Made by a program: the position numbers and the translations under genes. Shown one piece after another: positions 60,363 to 64,000 of a stretch of 64,000 nt of DNA (positions are counted from its first letter, which is position 1; every line of letters starts with the position of its first letter). Source of the stretch: Deinandra increscens subsp. villosa. Taxonomy: Eukaryota > Streptophyta > Magnoliopsida > Asterales > Asteraceae. Location of the stretch: contig JBCNJP010000007.1 of assembly GCA_039602395.1 (NCBI GenBank), positions 126,158,952 to 126,222,951 of the forward strand, written 5' to 3'. Under the pieces are notes generated by a model. That model had not been told where the DNA came from. It saw only the letters and a program-made list of their open reading frames with translations, and made no database searches.

Positions 60363-62903
60363 ATGGCGATGGCGTACGCAACATCATCGTCTGCAATCAT
60401 TACTCCATCACACAACAGGTCTCCGCTTCTCTTCGCCTTCTCAACAACCGCTACGAATCACAGCATCGGAAAGGCCAGTAGAAACTTTCAGATCCGTTGC
60501 CAAGTTCAACAACGAAACCTTGCACCTGTTGAGCAGCGCTGGATGTTTACCGATTCCGATTTCACAGGACCGGTACGCCGTTTAACCGTTTTAATCCTCC
60601 CTTTTTTTTTTATCGTTGTCTTCTTCGCATTCTGTTGCCGAGCGGAATTGAAACTCGTATTGGAGCTTTTTGTTGGTTACGTGCGTGATTAGTTGATGTT
60701 ATTTGCGTGAACATTTGCGTAGATCAGTTCTGCACGATTTACGCAACAATTGTGCCCTACAACGATATTCGACGCCTAATTTAGGTTTCATACTTTCATC
60801 ATACCGAAGAGCTAATAAATTGTAGAAACAAAAACAGATATGCTTTCAAATTAGAGATGGAATCGGGACTGTTATAGGAAGAAACTTCGAATAATTACCT
60901 GCACCAAGTACTCTGCATATTTGATTATATTGATATGAAGTTGTAACGTAACTAGCTAAGAGTTAGTATGAAAGTTGTTAGTCTGGTTATATAGCTGTTA
61001 GAAACCATTGGCGCCTTTTGTCACCTGTATATAATAAGCTCAGGGGACTGTATTGAACATATCATGAAAAATAATAACAGCTTTTCCAGTTCTGTTAATC
61101 CAATCACACACACACACACTGGATCCAATTCTCTCTCGAGGTTCCTTCATTACTGAATCTCAGAAGATCGATCATACTCATTCATTGCATAGCAATCTTG
61201 AGTCTATCTAGATTTTAATCTGATTACTATCATATGTCTGGTTGTAATCTGCAAATGCGATGGATGTTAGCATGAAGAACTTCGGCCAATTTGCATTGTT
61301 CAAATTGTTTTACTAAACACGGGTCAGAATTTGTGAACTGAAACGAAAATTCGAGACGTGATCACTATTTGATTTATGTACTCTGTTTTTTATTTGAGGA
61401 TCCACAATATTGGCCATGTATCTATTTGAACTGACCCTTAGTTCAAAATATGGGTTTATTTGGGTCTGGTCATATTATATGATGAGTCAAAAAGGATTAC
61501 TTTTATGAAACTTACTGAGGACACATTCAAATGGGCTAGCACAACCACCATCATCACCACCGCCGCCACTAGGCTCCATAAAAACAAATATAGCGGAGTG
61601 AACTCATTTTTTATACTTTTTTTTTCTCCCTAAAACGATCAATTTCAACGTCCAACCTGACCACTTAGCCCATTTTGACCTGAATCAAATTAATACTTTT
61701 TTAAAACACCTTGTTTTGACCCGTTACCTTACCCGATCAGCCCATTTTGCCACACATACTGACATACACCATAGTCTGCTAATTTGTCTCACTAAATGCT
61801 TTTGGTTTCCACAAAATCAATTTGGGCAATTTATTATGTACAAAGAAAAAACTAATAAGTTGAAGGTTGGGAGATAAACCGTTTGATTTTGAGATGAAAC
61901 TCCAAAAGGATTCTCTTTAGATTTGGCCTGTCTTGAAAAACCAGGCAGCTAGTCTTTAATATATAATGATTGATGATTTGTTACTTCAGACATTTCTTAT
62001 TAGTTTCAAGATGTAAGCATACAAGGGTTCTTTCCAGTTGATTTTATTATTTTCCTAGTATGATTTAGTCATATAATAACTTGTTTCTTTTGTATGCAGG
62101 ATGTATGGAACAAGACATGGTACCCTAAAGCTGAAGATCATGTCAACACAGAAAAGACATGGTATGTTGTTGACGCTACCGATAAAATTCTTGGAAGGCT
62201 AGCATCGACTATAGCCATTCACATTCGCGGCAAGAATCTTGCTACCTATACTCCTAGTGTAGACATGGGTGCTTTTGTAATTGTGGTATGCATCCCCCCG
62301 CACTAGTCTATACATTGTTGGATGAACACGATAGAACATATTTTTACCAATCATAGCAACCTTCAAGTCAGTTATGTTGATATTATTGCTAATTCTGGTC
62401 ATTTTCAAAGTAAGGTGCTATTACCGGTAAAGGAGTGAAAGTATGTTGTTATTTTTACACAATTAACGAGTATTTTTTGCATAATTTACTAGCATAATGC
62501 TGTTTTGATGTTGATAAATATAGGTAAATGCTGAGAAAGTTGCAGTTTCAGGCAAAAAGAGGACCCAGAAACTCTACAGGAGGCATTCAGGTAGACCGGG
62601 TGGGATGAAAGTTGAAACTTTTGATCAACTTCAACAAAGAATTCCTGAAAGGATTATCGAGCATGCAGTTCGCGGGATGCTTCCTAAAGGAAGGGTAAGT
62701 TCAAAATTTTCAATGAATTCTTCCATTTTCATGTTTTTATAAAGTATATTTTCTATAATTTTTCTACAAATATCTTGTTTGTTCAGCTTGGAAGAGATCT
62801 TTTTACTCACCTTAAGGTGTACACTGGCCCGGACCATCCTCACCAAGCTCAAAAGCCCATCGATTTGCCGATAAGAGACAAGAGGATACAAAAACAGACC
62901 TAG
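60363..62903 (+). CDS. RPL13: Plastid 50S ribosomal protein L13
   Basis: A nuclear-encoded subunit of the plastid large ribosomal subunit. Four exons (60363-60572, 62100-62285, 62524-62694, 62787-62903), all in phase 0, give 227 residues; plant plastid L13 is of similar length. Residues 1 to about 45 are Ser/Thr/Ala/Arg rich without acids, a transit peptide. The L13 domain follows with TWYVVDATDKILGRLAS, DMGAFVIVVNAEKVAVSGKK, RRHSGRPGGMKVE, AVRGMLPKGRLGRDLF and LKVYTGPDHPHQAQKP, plus the plant plastid C-terminal extension. Start is the first ATG in frame, after a short leader. Intron 1 is long (1527 bp) and carries a probable solo LTR. The gene ends 116 bases from the stop of the convergent TBL gene. 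Confidence 0.96.
60942..61162 (+). mobile_element. Possible small solo LTR in RPL13 intron 1
   Basis: The stretch begins TGTAACGTAACTAGC and ends GAATCTCA, holds a TATATAATAAGC promoter-like motif followed by an AT-rich tail, and is flanked by GAAGT and GAAGA, a 5-bp duplication with one mismatch. It includes a (CA)n microsatellite near 61100. No internal retrotransposon sequence is present. Assignment rests on these structural cues only. Confidence 0.4.
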
Positions 62904-63019
62904 ATGGTTAGATTCTCCTTTTCTCTTAAATTATCATTCAAATTGTACTTCCAGATCGCACAAGATGTAGAATGGCACTTGTTTTCCAATTGGAAAACAA
63001 CTAATTACAAAAAAAAAAT

Positions 63020-64000
63020 CTAGTTCTTGAACAATATATTGTACAAAATCTGATTCCAAGTGTCGGGAACACCAGCAAGGCACCAATGGCTGCAGTCCAT
63101 GCCTTCATCACCATACTTAGATGGGTGAGCGTCTTTTCTTAGCTGTGTAAGCAGCGTTATATCCAACAAATAAACATGATTTTTCATCTTCGATAATACA
63201 TCCTTCACCACTTCTTCCCCAGGGTATCTCTTTCCTGGGTAATGAAGTCCTCGAATAGGTAGCGTCTGCCCTTTACAATTCCGGGTACCCGGCTCGTTCC
63301 AATCCAAGCCTCTAATCACATAAATTCAGTATACATTAGAACCAAAAGCGAAACACCGGATTCACTAAGTTTATTAGGGGTGTTAGACGAGTAGCGTTCT
63401 TTGGTTAGCGAGTCGAAACCAACACGAACCACACAAGACACGAGTTTTCATGGGTTGATATGAATTGTGTTTAAACTGTAATTTTTTTTTCTTCTTATCT
63501 TTAAGTTTTAGGATAAAATACCTGATTAGTTTAAGTTATGACATAAGTATATATTTAAAAGACTTGTATTAATAAATGGGCCAACCCGTGAGCCCGTCAG
63601 GTTAAACCGAAAAAGGACCTGTTTACTTAAATGTGTTTGTGTGCTCAACCTGAAAGTGACATGAAAAAGTTCATACTAGGTTCATATCTTTGTAAAAAAG
63701 TTCACACCCCTAAATATTATCAATAGTTGCTGCAGCTTACCTGTCATGAACAGCAGAAACCCCTTGAAAAAAGACCCGGGTTTTCTTAAAATCTACGGAG
63801 GAGTCGACCCATTTGGCCCATGTCGTCAAAGCAATCTTGTAAGCTAACATTGGGTCCATGTCTCTGTATATATGTTCACCAACTTGATAGTAGTCCCATC
63901 TGCAGCCAAAACCAAACATATGTAAGAATCAGTGCATAAAGAAGCAGTACAATGTGCATAAAGAGTTGTAATGGAACGTACGTTTGACGGGGTCCGGTGT
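63020..64000 (-). CDS. TBL: Trichome birefringence-like (TBL/DUF231) acetyltransferase, C-terminal part
   Basis: TBL proteins are Golgi membrane enzymes that O-acetylate wall polysaccharides (xylan, mannan, pectin or xyloglucan depending on member). Visible exons, read leftwards: 64000-63982 (continues beyond the window), 63899-63741, and 63311-63020. They show WDYYQVGEHIYRDMDPMLAY, LTTWAKWVDSSVD, TRVFFQGVSAVHD, DWNEPGTRNCKGQTLPI, LLDITLLTQLRKDAHPS and the C-terminal catalytic DxxH block DCSHWCLAGVPDTWNQ. The GDS motif must lie outside the window. VHDR where many members have HY is a minor difference. Stop TAG at 63020-63022. Intron between the last exons carries a MITE (63375-63712). Member and substrate cannot be decided from this part; wording resembles the TBL37-43 group. 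Confidence 0.92.
63375..63712. mobile_element. hAT-type MITE in the TBL intron, TAGGGGTGT family
   Basis: Ends TAGGGGTGTTAGAC and CACACCCCTA form an inverted repeat, and the flanks AAGTTTAT and AATATTAT agree at 6 of 8 positions, consistent with an aged 8-bp duplication. 338 bp, no coding capacity. Confidence 0.65.

Overview
The window is nuclear DNA of a plant, almost certainly a dicot. It is AT-rich, its genes have GT-AG introns, and it carries plant-type transposons of the hAT, Mutator, Helitron, Ty1/copia, Ty3/gypsy and LINE classes. All the recognisable host genes have close plant relatives: rhamnose synthase RHM1, B-box factor BBX22, plastid prenyl-lipid enzyme VTE6, plastid ribosomal protein L13 and a trichome-birefringence-like acetyltransferase. 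The repeat style (many GC-rich CCGCCGCAACGCGCGG hairpins, many small hAT-type elements) would fit Asteraceae. That is an impression, not a proof.

Layout. 1-8 kb has no convincing gene; it holds a hAT-type MITE, a 96-bp tandem duplication and a striking array of about 20 palindromic TTGCATATATGCAA-type units (3.4-5.5 kb) with a hAT element inserted in it. 8.9-16.1 kb and 33.6-40.7 kb are two near-identical segments, each carrying a complete two-exon RHM1 gene with a 5'UTR intron, and each ending in a 500-N assembly gap. The two predicted RHM1 proteins are identical although the coding sequences differ at 11 synonymous sites. Copy A has gained a Helitron and copy B a small hAT element, and each serves as the empty site for the other. 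The 17.5 kb between them contains a possible captured spliced gene fragment, a second copy of an 893-bp repeat, and a very young Ty1/copia element nested in a hAT-type element. 41.7-45.5 kb is a decayed Ty3/gypsy relic on the minus strand. 46.3-48.7 kb is a stack of three DNA transposons, one of them inserted in the terminal repeat of another.

50-64 kb is the gene-rich end. BBX22 (+) has three G-boxes upstream. VTE6 (-, five exons) follows, with a copia relic in its first intron and no in-frame transit peptide. Next come a LINE fragment, RPL13 of the plastid ribosome (+, four exons), and the 3' part of a TBL gene (-) that runs off the window end.

The genes are not a cluster or pathway: RHM1 makes UDP-rhamnose for cell walls and flavonoids, TBL acetylates wall polysaccharides, VTE6 and RPL13 act in plastids, and BBX22 is a light-signalling factor. 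Exon borders were set by eye from reading frame, GT-AG sites and family knowledge. Transposon borders rest on target-site duplications read directly from the sequence.
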